Positions 42,801 to 51,554 of a DNA stretch of 64,000 nucleotides are shown piece after piece (the first letter of the stretch is position 1; each line of letters begins with the position of its first letter). The stretch lies in the NCBI RefSeq assembly GCF_905220415.1, contig NC_059566.1, positions 806,001 through 870,000 of the forward strand, written 5' to 3'. The position numbers and the translations under genes are program-made. The notes under the pieces were generated by a model, which made no database searches, was not told the origin of the DNA, and saw only the letters and a program-made list of their open reading frames with translations. This stretch comes from Colias croceus (Eukaryota > Arthropoda > Insecta > Lepidoptera > Pieridae).

Positions 42801-44911
42801 GGGTATGTACATCGAAAAAAAAAATTTCATCCCTCAGTTACATGTATGGGGGGCCCCACCCCCAATTCTTTTTTTTACTATTTAGTGTCATATTTTTGTA
42901 GCGGTTCATACAACACATATTCCCATCAAATTTCATCACTGTAGTACTTATAGTTTCCGAGTAAATCGGCTGTGACAGACGGACAGACGGACAGACGGAC
43001 AGACGGACATGACGAAACTATAAGGGTTCCGTTTTTGCCATTTTGGCTACGGAACCCTAAAAATACTTTTTTATTTAAAACATTGTAACTAGATGTGAAA
43101 ATTCTGGTACTTCTTCAAGCAAAATGAAACACATGCGTTTTTCTACCTGAATTTAGTTTAAAATGGACGTCAAATATGACATTAAACTTCTTTATTTATT
43201 TTATTTACTTATTATAGTACTTCATTGTACAAACATGAATGGACAAAGCAGAAAAAAAGAAAAATCACAAAAAGGCATCATTTGTACAAAAGGCAGCCTT
43301 ATTGCTGAACAGCAATCTCTACCAGGCAACCTGGTAGGAAAGGAAATAATATATGAAGGTCGTGGGATAGCGCAAAATAAATGATTATAATTACATACTT
43401 ATGTTTAAGATTCTGTGAAAGTTTATGTACCTTTCATTCAGCTACATCTGAAATTAATTGAATATTGCAGTTTTTTTTAATTCCTACTTACGACCAAGAT
43501 CCTACTAATATTATAAATGCGAAAGTTTGAGGATTGATGCATGTGTGTCTATGTTTGTTACTCTTTCACGCAAATTATACTGAACTGATTACAATGAAAT
43601 TTATCACACATATAGAGGGTAACTTGGATTAACACATAGAATAGGTTTTATCCTGGAAATTCCTTGGAAACGATAACTATGCGGGTTCTTCTTTGAAAAC
43701 GCGGGTGAAGCCGCGGGCGGAAAGCTAGTTAAATATAGTAATTAACTCACAGAGCCTCTTCCTTCTTCAGCCTCAGCTCTTCATCACTCTCTCTGTAGAA
43801 TTTCAGTGCATATCTGTTCGCGTCTCCACGGCCCCTTGACCTATTCGGCTGGTAGTTCATTGATAGAACGTCGTAGTTGCTTGTGTTTGATGATGCTGTA
43901 ATAAAGAATGATATATCATACTAATATTATATTATAAACTAGCTTTCCGCCCGCGGCTTCGTCCGCTTTGTATAAAACCTAATAAATTATATACTAAAAC
44001 CTTCCTCTTGAATCACTCTATCTATTAATATCTCAGGCACAATAGAAAATCTATTGTGTCGTGGACCGATCGGGCCGCTCGGGGCTCAATGGGTTAAATA
44101 AAACCGCATCGAAATCCGTTGCGTAGTTTTAAAGATTTAAGCATACAAAGGGACATAGGGACAGAGAAAGCGACTTTGTTTTATACTATGTGATGTAAAA
44201 GACATTGGATGTTTGTTACTCTTTCACGCAAATACCACTGAACCGAGTACAATGAAATTTGGTATGTGGGTAGCTGAAGACCCAGAATAAGGCATAGGCT
44301 ATCCCGGAAATTCCGAAATCCCACAGGAACATAAATCTTTAAAACTATGCAACGGATGTCGATTATCAGTACACTTAGGGCTGATTTTTCAATCCTTGGT
44401 TAAAACTTATTCTTCGAATAACATATTAAAGTACCATTTCAAAAATGTATTGTTATTATCCGTATTTGACAGTTTACAGGTGACATTTTAATATGTTCGT
44501 GTAATACTTTATTGGACGGATAAATTTTAACCAAGGATTGAAAAATCGGCTCTTAAAGAAGTTTCACTACAAAGTTTGAAAAAATAACCAAATATTTAAG
44601 AGAGTGGCTTACGCACATGGACTGAGTGTATTTTAATTGGTTTAAGTTACCTGAATTTTTTTGCCTATTTGATCATAAACTTAGAAATTATAATAGAAGA
44701 ACTTGGGCAGCCTGGAAGGGATCGCTGATAAGCGATAAGGTTGCCTTATGTAAAATTTGTAATGGTACATAAAACTGTTAAAGAAAAAAATAAATAAAAA
44801 TAATATAAAGTACTCACATGACAACAACAATGTTTTATTCTGTTTCTTTGATTGCAACTGCTGCTTTTTAGCCTTCCCGCTAAAGGGAGTCTTCCTTCTT
44901 GCTTGCGGCAT
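33808..44911 (-). CDS. GNL1: Guanine nucleotide-binding protein-like 1 (circularly permuted GTPase), 11 exons
   Basis: Complete gene, 552 codons plus stop; Drosophila counterpart Ns4. Exons (minus strand): 44911-44818, 43895-43751, 42375-42228, 41653-41513, 40986-40776, 39713-39543, 38496-38294, 38014-37899, 35915-35781, 34770-34673, 34004-33808. All introns are GT-AG and phases agree. Motifs: basic start MPQARRKTPFSGKAKK; RRPPW-like KRPPWDF; NLETWRQLWRVLEM; G4 NKID (201-204); then G1 GQPNVGKS (332-339), SRTPGHTKHFQT (switch/G2) and G3 DCPG (376-379). G4 before G1 is the circularly permuted order of the YlqF/GNL family. It ends in an acidic Ser/Asp/Glu tail and MANKFAALANE. Human GNL1 is 607 aa, so size fits. 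Family members act in nucleolar/ribosome-linked processes; GNL1's exact role is less certain. Introns hold many transposons. An AATAAA overlaps the stop codon (33807-33812). Confidence 0.95.
34450..34645 (-). mobile_element. Helitron, Hel-a, in GNL1 intron 10
   Basis: Full reverse copy from ACTAGCTGCGCTCCGCGG to TTATAATATTAGTATAGA. It ends only 28 bp before the exon 10 donor side of the intron. Confidence 0.7.
34835..34980 (+). mobile_element. LINE 3' UTR tail in GNL1 intron 9
   Basis: Contains GGTTGCCTGGAAGAGATC, GATAAGGCCGCCTTCTG and an AATAAA-type tail. The same pattern appears at 44.7 kb (plus) and 43.2-43.4 kb (minus). This is the 3' end of a non-LTR element with no coding part left. 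Confidence 0.5.
35045..35250 (-). mobile_element. Helitron, Hel-c 5' part with Hel-b 3' end
   Basis: Reverse copy: ACTAGCTTTCCGCCCGCGGC and CCGTGGGATTTCCGGGATAA (Hel-b) joined to CACATGGTGTGCGAATTTTA and ACACGAGATTTATATAT (Hel-c). The same chimera recurs at 48163-48370. Confidence 0.65.
35251..35405 (+). mobile_element. Helitron, Hel-d
   Basis: From ATGAAACCCGTTTTTCTTGG to GGGGCGGACCGCTAG; placed back to back with the preceding reverse Helitron. Confidence 0.65.
35728..35780 (-). repeat. GTGAGT microsatellite containing the GNL1 exon 9 donor
   Basis: On the coding strand, CTAG of exon 9 is followed by GTGAGTGAGTGAGTGTGAGT and further GTGAGT units for about 50 bp. The authentic donor is the first unit (intron from 35780). 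Confidence 0.85.
36671..36762. repeat. Cluster of perfect hairpins in GNL1 intron 8
   Basis: CCGCGATCTAT, loop CGTA, ATAGATCGCGG at 36671-36696 (11-bp stem), and TTATCGTA, loop TTTG, TACGATAA at about 36743-36762. The surrounding 36555-36700 is GC-richer than the intron. Confidence 0.6.
36890..37065. mobile_element. MITE related to M1
   Basis: Ends TAGAAGTTATACTTCTTGGG and CCAAAAGAAGTATAACTTC are inverted. Near the left end is TGTGTACTTATGTACACGCG, as in M1. Confidence 0.5.
37078..37320 (+). mobile_element. tRNA-derived SINE S1, best copy
   Basis: The head has an A-box-like TTGGCTTAGTTGGTAGTGAC and a B box GGTCGTGGGTTCGATTCCC (37127-37145), as in a tRNA gene. The body includes CATCTGGTTTCCATAACACA and ATGGGATCAGATCATGCCG. 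Located in GNL1 intron 8. It is a SINE rather than a tRNA gene because the head does not close into a clean acceptor stem and the same body recurs at 12.1, 29.9 and 61.3 kb. Confidence 0.7.
37343..37500 (+). mobile_element. Helitron, Hel-e, 3'-truncated
   Basis: From ACATAGTATAAAACAAAATC to TTGATTTAGACAAAGCGGC, cut inside the terminal hairpin. Confidence 0.6.
37698..37873 (-). mobile_element. Helitron, Hel-e
   Basis: Reverse copy from CCCGCGGCTTCACCCGC to TTTTATACTATGTAGAG. It ends about 25 bp from the exon 8 donor. Confidence 0.65.
38194..38293 (-). repeat. 18-bp duplicated donor-flank motif at GNL1 exon 7
   Basis: The plus-strand motif AATAAGGTTCAAACTCAC occurs identically at 38276-38293 (the real donor region; intron starts at 38293) and at 38194-38211, 82 bp into the intron, giving a second GTGAGTTTG. 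Confidence 0.8.
38830..39375. mobile_element. Large foldback element with permuted arms in GNL1 intron 6
   Basis: Built from CATCCACACG / GTGTGGATG and AAACAGC repeats. Segment A (about 38836-39000) recurs inverted at about 39119-39292. Segment B (about 39003-39058) recurs inverted at about 39303-39373. The order A-B-A'-B' is not a simple palindrome. Long open frames on both strands here are by-products of the repeat. No transposase is seen. Confidence 0.65.
39768..39889 (+). mobile_element. Short MITE M1b in GNL1 intron 5
   Basis: From GAGACTTCTTTGGCAAGATT to CCTAAAGACGTTTCACTTC, with CCTTACTCCATGACGTGACG inside. Confidence 0.6.
39909..40292 (-). mobile_element. Hel-e Helitron interrupted by an M1 MITE
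   Basis: The 3' part (CGCCCGCGGCTTCGCCCGC to ACTCTATCTATAAAAAA) spans 39909-39997. The 5' part (CCTCTTCAAAATC to AAGCATACATAGGGAC) resumes at 40224. The MITE lies between. Confidence 0.65.
39998..40220 (+). mobile_element. MITE M1, long form, nested in Hel-e
   Basis: Starts GTGTGCGTGTAC, then ACTAGTGTACACACG-type palindrome, GAAGTGAAACTTTTTTATG, ATCACGCGTGGTAG, GGCGCGTAACGG and the right repeat AAAAGTTTCACTTC. Confidence 0.65.
40542..40704 (-). repeat. GC-rich repeat M3, copy 2, in GNL1 intron 5
   Basis: Inverted copy of 9221-9384: ACGTGTGTCACTCGGGGACT to TATGCAATAGCTTA. It ends 71 bp from the exon 5 donor. The middle differs from copy 1 at CCCGTCCCCGTGGGGAGCG. Confidence 0.6.
41103..41309 (+). 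mobile_element. tRNA-derived SINE S2, complete
   Basis: The head reads TTGGTACAGTGGTTGACGCG (A-box region) and GGTCCTGGGTTCGATTCCC (B box, 41150-41168). The body GGCAGGACACAGAAGGCTGA runs to CCTTACCCCACTAGGGGACA. In GNL1 intron 4. The 3' half is also present at 13.45 kb. Confidence 0.65.
41336..41395 (-). mobile_element. tRNA-like SINE fragment
   Basis: GAGGCGGGATTCGAACCCGCG is a reversed T-arm/B-box. A similar fragment lies at about 38060-38100 (GATCACGAGGCGGGATTCG). Both lack a full tRNA fold. Confidence 0.45.
42451..43062 (+). repeat. Interspersed repeat beginning GGCCAAGTGCGAGTCGGGC
   Basis: About 0.6 kb in GNL1 intron 2. It starts AAACCGGCCAAGTGCGAGTC and includes AGGGTTCCGTAGCAGC, TTGATACCCCACACGGGTAT and a (GACGGACA)n run at 42977-43010. 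It ends GGCTACGGAACCCTAAAAA. TAGGGTTCCGTAGC-like sequence at both ends is inverted. Repeats of this kind are widespread in insects; the class is not certain. A related fragment lies at 51082-51170. Confidence 0.55.
43163..43384 (-). mobile_element. LINE 3' tail in GNL1 intron 2
   Basis: Contains the reverse of the tail seen at 34.8 and 44.7 kb (GGCAGCCTTATTGCTGAAC, CTCTACCAGGCAACC). A 73-codon plus-strand frame here is a by-product and not a gene. Confidence 0.45.
43500..43729 (+). mobile_element. Helitron, Hel-b, complete
   Basis: From CCTACTAATATTATAAATGC to GAAGCCGCGGGCGGAAAGCTAG; ends 21 bp from the GNL1 exon 2 donor. Confidence 0.75.
43939..44191 (-). mobile_element. Hel-e Helitron carrying a 65-bp insertion
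   Basis: Reverse copy from ACTAGCTTTCCGCCCGC to TTTTATACTATGTGATG. The target of the insertion is the TTAA in CTATCTATTAA, which other copies keep as a single site. Confidence 0.7.
44025..44097. mobile_element. TTAA-flanked 65-bp micro-element
   Basis: TTAA at 44025-44028 and 44094-44097 enclose 65 bp containing the stem CACAATAGA / TCTATTGTG and a GC-rich right side (GGACCGATCGGGCCGCTCGG). Uninterrupted Hel-e copies show a single TTAA, so this is a real insertion with a TTAA duplication, as made by piggyBac-type transposition. Confidence 0.65.
44206..44343 (+). mobile_element. Helitron fragment, Hel-b
   Basis: Contains TGTTTGTTACTCTTTCACGC and TCCCGGAAATTCCGAAATCC; both ends are missing. 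Confidence 0.45.
44698..44800 (+). mobile_element. LINE 3' tail in GNL1 intron 1
   Basis: GGCAGCCTGGAAGGGATCGC, then GATAAGGTTGCCTTATG and an AATAAA-rich end, finishing only about 18 bp from the exon 1 donor. Confidence 0.5.
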
Positions 44912-46387
44912 GGTGTCTTACTCTCTTAAACAATATTTTTGTTAAATTATTCAAATTTTAGATCTTAATGTAAATGTTTTAATTCATATTTATTGTAAAC
45001 TAGCTTTCCACCCGCGGCATCGCCCGCGCAGTCAAAGAAAAACCCGCATAGTTCCCGTTCCCGTGAGATTTCCGGGATAAAACCTATCCTATGTCCTTTC
45101 TCGGGTATCAAAATATCTCTATACCAAATTTCATGCAAATTGGTTCAGTAGTTAAGGCGTGATTGAGTAAGACAGACAGACAGACAGAGTTACTTTCGCA
45201 TTTATAATATTAGTATGGATTAACATATTTTTGCTGCAACATATTGCAAAAATATATTAAAATTGAATTGAAAGTATTTTTTCTGAAATCCAATTTTCTA
45301 ATTTACAAATTATTTTAAACTTACAAGAACAAGAACAAAATACGATATTAAAAATCTATGTAAATAAGAATAATTTCAAATAGCATTTGTTTATATTTAA
45401 CATAAAAAAATATGCATTAATTAAACATAAATTGAAATAAATAGCAGCTAATTATGTACAATGACCCATGTTGGTTATAAATTCATATAAAAAAAAAACT
45501 GTACTGTATGAAGAATTTTATGAATCATACATAGTTTATTCCCACTTACGTTAACCTAACTAAATTAAACACGCGGGTTTTCTTACAAACACAGAAACTA
45601 ATTTCTATTGAAACTATACAGTACCTAGTACAATTTAGAAAATCGCCGGTAAGTAAAGAAAACATATATATGTGTTAAAGACCATGCGGTCCATAACCAC
45701 CTCTCTCCTCAGGTAAGATACGGCCTACGGGAGGTTCAACGACCCTACACTGCAGTCTAGACGGTAAAGAAGACCTAAGAACCTAGTTCGTCCGGCAACC
45801 GCAGGCCCATGCGTTTTAACCAAAAAGTATGTTATCTTTGTTAAAAAGTAACTATACAAGGAAAATTAATTTTCTCACCTGTACGTATACCTGACGGAAG
45901 TTTATGTGCACTTGAGTAAAAGTCAATTCAATTTTTTTTCAATTCTAGATTTTTTTGATAAATAAAACTTACCAGCGTTTTTCTTCTCGAAAAAAACTGA
46001 GTATCAATCAATGTCAATGTCAATATTGTAAACAAATTATTCGTCTGTAAATAACTTCATGACAATATTTAAGTAATATGGAAAATATTTGTTACAAGTA
46101 GGTGGTTTGAAAAGATTGCTAAGTGAACTATCCTTTTAATTATTTTTTACAACTTAGTCCATACAAACATTGATTTTTATTTATTCGAAACAAGGTACCT
46201 ACATATTTTTCGATCAAAAGCCTTGTCACTTCTAATTAATAATCTGTGGTGACATGACACTTGACAGTTGACACCTGAGGTTGACACATAACAAAACAAA
46301 TTTCATCATAACCTCGAATACGAATATTGACAAATATTTAAATAAATAAGGACCGCTTTTACTCAAAATTAATTTAAATCGACAAAT
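44912..46387. promoter_or_regulatory. Divergent intergenic region GNL1 / LSM4
   Basis: 1476 bp between the two start codons, which face away from each other. Holds one Helitron (45.0-45.2 kb), AT-rich DNA and an unexplained GC-richer island at 45680-45830 (ACGGCCTACGGGAGG, GTCCGGCAACCGCAGGCCC). No TATA box or initiator could be assigned. A shared promoter is not shown. Confidence 0.4.
44999..45220 (-). mobile_element. Helitron, Hel-b
   Basis: Reverse copy, ACTAGCTTTCCACCCGCGG to TTTATAATATTAGTATGGAT, with a short (CAGA)n run. The body resembles 2162-2312 (CCTTTCTCGGGTATCAAAAT). Confidence 0.7.
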
Positions 46388-49043
46388 ATGTTACCCCTAT
46401 CGTTGCTACGTACTGCGCAGAACCATCCAATGCTGGTGGAATTAAAGAATGGCGAAACTTACAACGGACATTTAGTGAGTTGTGATAATTGGATGAACAT
46501 CAATTTAAGAGAAGTTATTTGCACATCAAGGGATGGTGACAAGTTCTGGAGGATGCCAGAATGCTATATTCGCGGCAGCACAATCAAGGTAATGTTTAGA
46601 ATCTTATATTTATCGAAGTATTGTTTACTTCCCGCCCGATTATAATCTTCCGGTATATGCTACAATATTCCATAGTTCGAGAGCTTATTTGTTTCTTACA
46701 AACTTTAAGAAATGCGTAGCAAATTATTTGTAACCTTTTTACTGTTTCAATGATCAATTTTATGAGAATATATGAATATAATATGTTATCTTTGGAAACA
46801 TTTTATCTCAATAAAACTGTTTTTTTGAACGCGCTAATCTCGGGAACTGCTGGTCCGATTTTAAAAATTCTTTCGGTGTTAGATAGCTCATTTATCGAGG
46901 AAGGCTATAGGCTATATATCATCACGCTACGACCAACAGGTGTGGAGCCACGGGGGTGAAACCGCGCGGAACAGCTAGTGGCGAATAAATGGATAAATAT
47001 TGCTTGTAGTTAGCCAGAAATTCATTCAATGCGGAAAATATTAAAAATCGCTTTCGAAACATTGGAGCAAGATCCCAGCGCCGTCAGACCTCTCCTTTTT
47101 TCTGACGGAAGAAATTTAGAGAATTGGGTAGTGTTAGAATGTGCTACCATTGTACACCCGCTAACTTGGTCAATGGGCCAATTTCCAGACATCAGGTGAT
47201 GAAGGTTCATAAAAACGGTACTTCACGTATTTTCTTGTGGCTAATTTTCACATATGTTATACAATATGCAGTTAAAAATAAGATGTTAGTACTCCCAGAC
47301 ACTTCCCGTCGGCCATATTGCTTAATGCCGGGTCTAGACTGGTGAAACGTAACATGCAATGTAACATTCTGCCTTTCATTGCATGTTCGCTGCTGGTGTG
47401 GACGCATAGCGCGCTCATAACGCGTATTCACTACGAACATCCCGCGTTCGTCTGTTTCCGCCATTCTGCCGCGAACACGGCCCTTCGATACACGTTTTTT
47501 TCGTGCGCGTCAAACTGGTAGATCACACGAAGCATGGAGTCCGAAGACCACGTTCTTGCTATGACGATTATCAGTACTTCATTATTAATAATACCAAACA
47601 TAAATTAACCAACCAAAATATACCAAACAAAAATTCCACGCAGTCTCGTCCTGCATGTTCGTTGCGTTCTCAAACGACCGTCCACATTGGCTGCTCTGCG
47701 CACACCATGCGCCCCTTTGTGTTCGTCGAAAAACCGTCAAATTTCGGATCGCTCCGCGCGCGGCTTGTAATGCTCGTAGCATGCGCGTGTAATGCACAAT
47801 TCGCGCGCGCAAGACGTCCAAACTATGAGAAATTGTTACAAAGTGTGTTACCTTTCATGATACATTGCAGCAATGTGGACGGTGAATTCTTTCATTGCAT
47901 GTTACATTGCATGTTACGTTTCACCAGTCTGGACCCGGCATAACAGATGCTTTAAAGCTCTCAAAATAATTATAAAATCATCGAAATAAGTGAAATTCCA
48001 TCAACATGAGTCCCCGTAAAAGATAAGTAATAACTTTATTACCACCTGATATTGATAACTGATAGATATTGGCCCATTGTAGTACATACTAACACTACCC
48101 AATTGTTCACATTTCATCCGTCAGAAAATAGTTGCCTATCTTTATCTCGAATTTATAATCAAACTAGCTTTCCGCCCGCGGCTTCGCCCTCGTTTTCAGA
48201 GAAAACCCCGCATAGTTCCCTTTCCCGTGGGATTTCCGGGATAAAACCTATCCTATCTCTCAAGTTGGATCGAACTGCACATGGTGTGCGAATTTTATCA
48301 TAATCGGTTTAGTGGTTTAGGAGTCCATTGAGGACAAACATTGTGACACGAGATTTATATATATTAAGATAAGATATTCCAAATATCATAATCTCGAAAA
48401 TGTTTAGACATTTTTTCGTCATGTTTTTTTTTTAATTCCAAAGTTTTGTTTGTCATATAATCCCAACTCCAAATTTCATTTGTCTATATCTTAATTTGTA
48501 TGACGTTTTACAATCCAGATGAATGAGTTCAAGGCACACGAAATCGATATGAAAGCCATATTCTTAAAACACAATTTTTTTTAAATACAGTTAATTGATA
48601 TCCAGATTAACAATATCCAGATTTTTTAAATTCAACTAAATAATATCCAGAAAAAATTAAATCCTTCCAGGCTATCGCAGTACAACAACCCACTAACCCA
48701 CTGAGTTGAATTTGTCACTTTTTATACATATTAAAGATCGGTGACAATGCCACAATTTCGTCATTTTATCTTATGAAATCGTCTTTTTTATCAATATTTA
48801 TTTATTTAATATTTTTCTGTTCTATCCTTTCAGTACCTACGTATACCAGATGAAGTCATCGACATGGTGAAAGAAGAAACCCAGGTCAAGGCTAGAAGTC
48901 GTAACGAAGTCTCCAAAGGCCGTGGTGGTCAAAATCTTCGAACAGGGCGAGGGGGCAGTCGTGGGGCATTCGGGAATAGGGGCAGACCTGCCCCACTGCG
49001 CGGCGGGGGCACGGGACGACCGCAGAATAAGAATAAGAAGTAG
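46388..49043 (+). CDS. LSM4: U6 snRNA-associated Sm-like protein LSm4, 2 exons
   Basis: Exon 1 is 46388-46588 (67 codons, donor AAG then GTAATG); exon 2 is 48834-49043 (acceptor TTTCAG, stop TAG). The product is 136 aa. The start MLPLSLLRTAQNHPMLVEL and the Sm1/Sm2 motifs (LKNGETYNGHL, CDNWMNINL, then MPECYIRGSTIKYLRIPD) are almost identical to animal LSm4. The C-terminus is Arg/Gly-rich (RGGQNLRTGRGGSRG) as in the family and ends in NKNKK. LSm4 is part of the LSm2-8 ring that binds the U6 snRNA 3' end in the nucleus and of the LSm1-7 ring in cytoplasmic mRNA decay. The 2.2-kb intron carries three mobile elements. The ATG follows AAAT, has no competing upstream start in frame, and gives the usual family N-terminus. 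Confidence 0.97.
46815..46979 (+). mobile_element. Helitron, Hel-a, in LSM4 intron
   Basis: From TTTTTTGAACGCGCTAATC to CCGCGCGGAACAGCTAG; the extreme 5' end is lost. Confidence 0.65.
47326..47940. mobile_element. 615-bp TIR DNA transposon remnant in LSM4 intron
   Basis: Terminal inverted repeats of about 42 bp: TGCCGGGTCTAGACTGGTGA at the left, matched by TCACCAGTCTGGACCCGGCA at the right, with ATGCAATGTAACAT / ATGTTACATTGCAT further in. Flanks are TTAA on the left and TAAC on the right, possibly a decayed TTAA duplication. The interior is GC- and CpG-richer than its surroundings and has no transposase frame. The superfamily is uncertain (piggyBac-like by flank only). Confidence 0.65.
48163..48370 (-). 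mobile_element. Helitron, Hel-c/Hel-b chimera, in LSM4 intron
   Basis: Same chimera as 35045-35250: Hel-b type 3' end (CCGCCCGCGGCTTCGCCC), Hel-c 5' body (GTCCATTGAGGACAAACATT). Confidence 0.65.
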
Positions 49044-49051
49044 AATAGTTT

Positions 49052-49057
49052 AATAAA
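49052..49057 (+). terminator. LSM4 polyadenylation signal
   Basis: AATAAA 9 bp after the stop codon, followed by a T-rich run at 49077-49088. Confidence 0.7.
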
Positions 49058-49089
49058 GTTTTTGTAAGGATATGTGTTTTTTTTTATTT

Positions 49090-49950
49090 TAAAGGTGCTT
49101 TTCCATAATAATGTGCGCGATTATAGCGAGGAATGTGTTTGTAAATAATCAATAGTATCGCTTCAAACGCTAAAAGCTTCAGACTTCAAACTAAATGAAG
49201 TGATATGATTGGTTATCTAGAAACACATTCCTCACTTCACATCCTCGCAGATTATTGGTGGAAAAGAACTGTAAATATCAAATGGACTAATATAATATTT
49301 TCAACCCAAGAAGCTTATATCCTCTAATTTTCAACCTCAAGTGACAGTCATTCGCTTGTGTTGCCAGTTTTTTTTTTATAATATTTGGTTTACCAAATAC
49401 TTTTTAAAAATGTCTAGTAAAGCTAACTAAATGAAAACTAAAAATTAATTGGTAGCCGTTTTTTTGTTGAAATGCCTACATTCTGGTGTAAAAAGTATGT
49501 ATTACATAATTAGATAGTAAATTACAAATAAATAAGTTTTTTTCATACTAGATGATGCGAAAATTTCGCGAAAAAGCAAAGTACTTACACTTTTCCTATA
49601 AAAATGTTAACCATGTTTTCTAAGGTTTCGTAGTTATCTGTTTTTATTAATAGGTATTGATAGTTATCTGTTTTTATTTTTAATACCTAATTATAATTTT
49701 AATCTGTTCTATTGTTTAAATCTTCTTAAAAATCTTAGAGCATTAAAATGCTCTAAGTTAAAAATAATAGGTAATTATTTATTATCTATGCTTTTTTTTA
49801 TTAAAATTATAGTCTGTTCTAGAAACAAAAAGAAACAAAATTCAAAATTCGGTAATTCAATTTTAAATGTGTAATTACCTACTGTTTTCTCTTATTTTTA
49901 CTGAAGTTATATTAATTACTGATTGATTTGTAAAAGTTGGTTTAAAAAAT
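49090..49950. other. Intergenic, no feature recognised
   Basis: AT-rich DNA between LSM4 and the small gene. An inverted pair around 49110-49270 (GTGCGCGATTATAGCGAGGA vs TCCTCACTTCACATCCTCGC region) hints at a decayed palindromic element. Confidence 0.35.
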
Positions 49951-49958
49951 AAATCAAA

Positions 49959-50637
49959 ATGGATAATGTGCAACTAGCAACTTCACTACAATACATTGAT
50001 GTTAACAATAATGAGTTTTACGATAAATTGCAAGAGGAAATTGACTCTGATTTAGCACGGCTGAAAAAGAATGTCACGGTCATAACTAATTTACGACGTA
50101 AGTTTATTCATGTTAATAATTCCGAGATGTTAATTTAATTTTATGCTGTTATTTTAGCGTAGTAGTAGTTCCTACCTTCCAACAATTTTTTTTTTAATAT
50201 TTTATAACTAGGTATGCTAACGCGGATTCGCTTGCGTTCTAGAAAGTTCAACAAACTATACTAAAACCTTCTTCTTGAATCACTATCACTATTATAAAGC
50301 GCTTTATAATCCGTTGCACCGTTGCGTAGTTTTAAAGATTTGACAATACAATATATTATGTACCAAGATAAGTACATTGGAACCATAGTATAAACTATAA
50401 AGTTCTCTTTACACCTACTATTAGTAGGAAGTAGGAACGGACAGACTGCGACACTCGACAGCGACTTTGTTTTATACTATGAAGTGATGATGCAATAATG
50501 TTATACGCATAGGTAATAACAATTTCGATTAATTTTCAGTAACTGCTGCGGAAATGGAAGTGGAAACTGCTGCTTTATATCATGCAGAGCTTTGGTACAA
50601 CATAGAGGAATTAAAATTGTACTCAAAACAAAATTAA
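49959..50637 (+). CDS. Small two-exon gene, 78 aa, unknown function
   Basis: Exon 1 is 49959-50097 (donor TTACGAC then GTAAGT); exon 2 is 50540-50637 (acceptor ATTTTCAG, stop TAA). The join restores an open frame of 78 codons: starts MDNVQLATSLQYIDVNN, middle LQEEIDSDLARLKKNVTVI, end ELWYNIEELKLYSKQN. It is acidic to neutral and mostly helical, with heptad-like Leu/Ile spacing, so a short coiled-coil adaptor or complex subunit is likely. Nothing in it is a known catalytic or targeting motif. AATAAA at 50636-50641 overlaps the stop codon. I do not recognise the family. Confidence 0.6.
50209..50490 (-). mobile_element. Diverged Hel-e in the intron of the small gene
   Basis: Reverse copy with ACTAGGTATGCTAACGCGG, ACCTTCTTCTTGAATCACTA, TTGCGTAGTTTTAAAGATTT and ACTTTGTTTTATACTATG. 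It fills most of the intron and has extra inserted bases. Confidence 0.55.
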
Positions 50638-50798
50638 TAAATGATAAAATAAATAATAATCATACAATACTTCTGTTGTTTTTGTGTATTTGCCATATTT
50701 TAAATCAGTATTAGTGTAGAATCATTACTCCCGTTTATAAAACAATTAGGTATTCATCAAATCTTCTATCTACACTAATCAGATAGTAAATTATTATT

Positions 50799-50992
50799 AT
50801 ATTATAAAGCTGAAGAGTTTGTGTGTTTGTTTGAACGCGCTAATCTTAAGAACTACTGGTCCGATTTGAAAAATGCTTTCGGTGTTAGCTCATTTATCGA
50901 GTAAGGCTATAGGCTAGGTAATAGATACCTATATTATATCATCATGCTAAGACAGAAGTGGAGCAATGTAATACCGCGGGACACAGCTTGTT
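50799..50992 (+). mobile_element. Helitron, Hel-a
   Basis: From ATTATAAAGCTGAAGAGTT to CCGCGGGACACAGCTTG; terminal CTAG changed to CTTG. Confidence 0.6.
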
Positions 50993-51554
50993 AATTTATT
51001 ATAGCTACTCAGGTAGTTATGTAAATAAAACAAATTAATAAATTAAAATCGTTTATTTCTTTCCAAATGTACATTACTTTTTAGGGTTCCGAACCTCAAA
51101 AGGAAAAAAAACGGATTACGCTGAACCCTTATAGGAGCACTTTGTTGTCCGTCTGTCAAGACCCTTTTTCTCTGGAAAGCGTGGAGGCTTCGTGGAGGTA
51201 TCAAGCTGAAATTCATATTATACCTACTTAAATCTACGGCCCCTTAACACTGTGAAAAAATCAAACTTATAAGCCAACTGCAACGTAATCAAAAGATAGA
51301 TAGATAGAAAGAAGATAATATAGCCGTTTATGCTAATTATTATTATCTAGTTATTGCCGTAATTTTGACATTCGTAAGAGAATAAATGCCTAAAGTCTAA
51401 AGTTATTACCTAATTATCTGTTACGGGGAATCATGTTGATGGAATTTCATTTATCTCGATGGCTTTTTAATCATTTTGAGAATTTTAAGGCGTCTGTTAA
51501 GCAAAATGGCCCACAAGAAGACACTACCGTCTGGAAAACTGACATCATATTAAA

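Noticed and set aside
43163..43384. 73-aa plus-strand frame with signal-peptide-like start
   Set aside because: Lies in an inverted LINE 3' tail that recurs at 34.8 and 44.7 kb.
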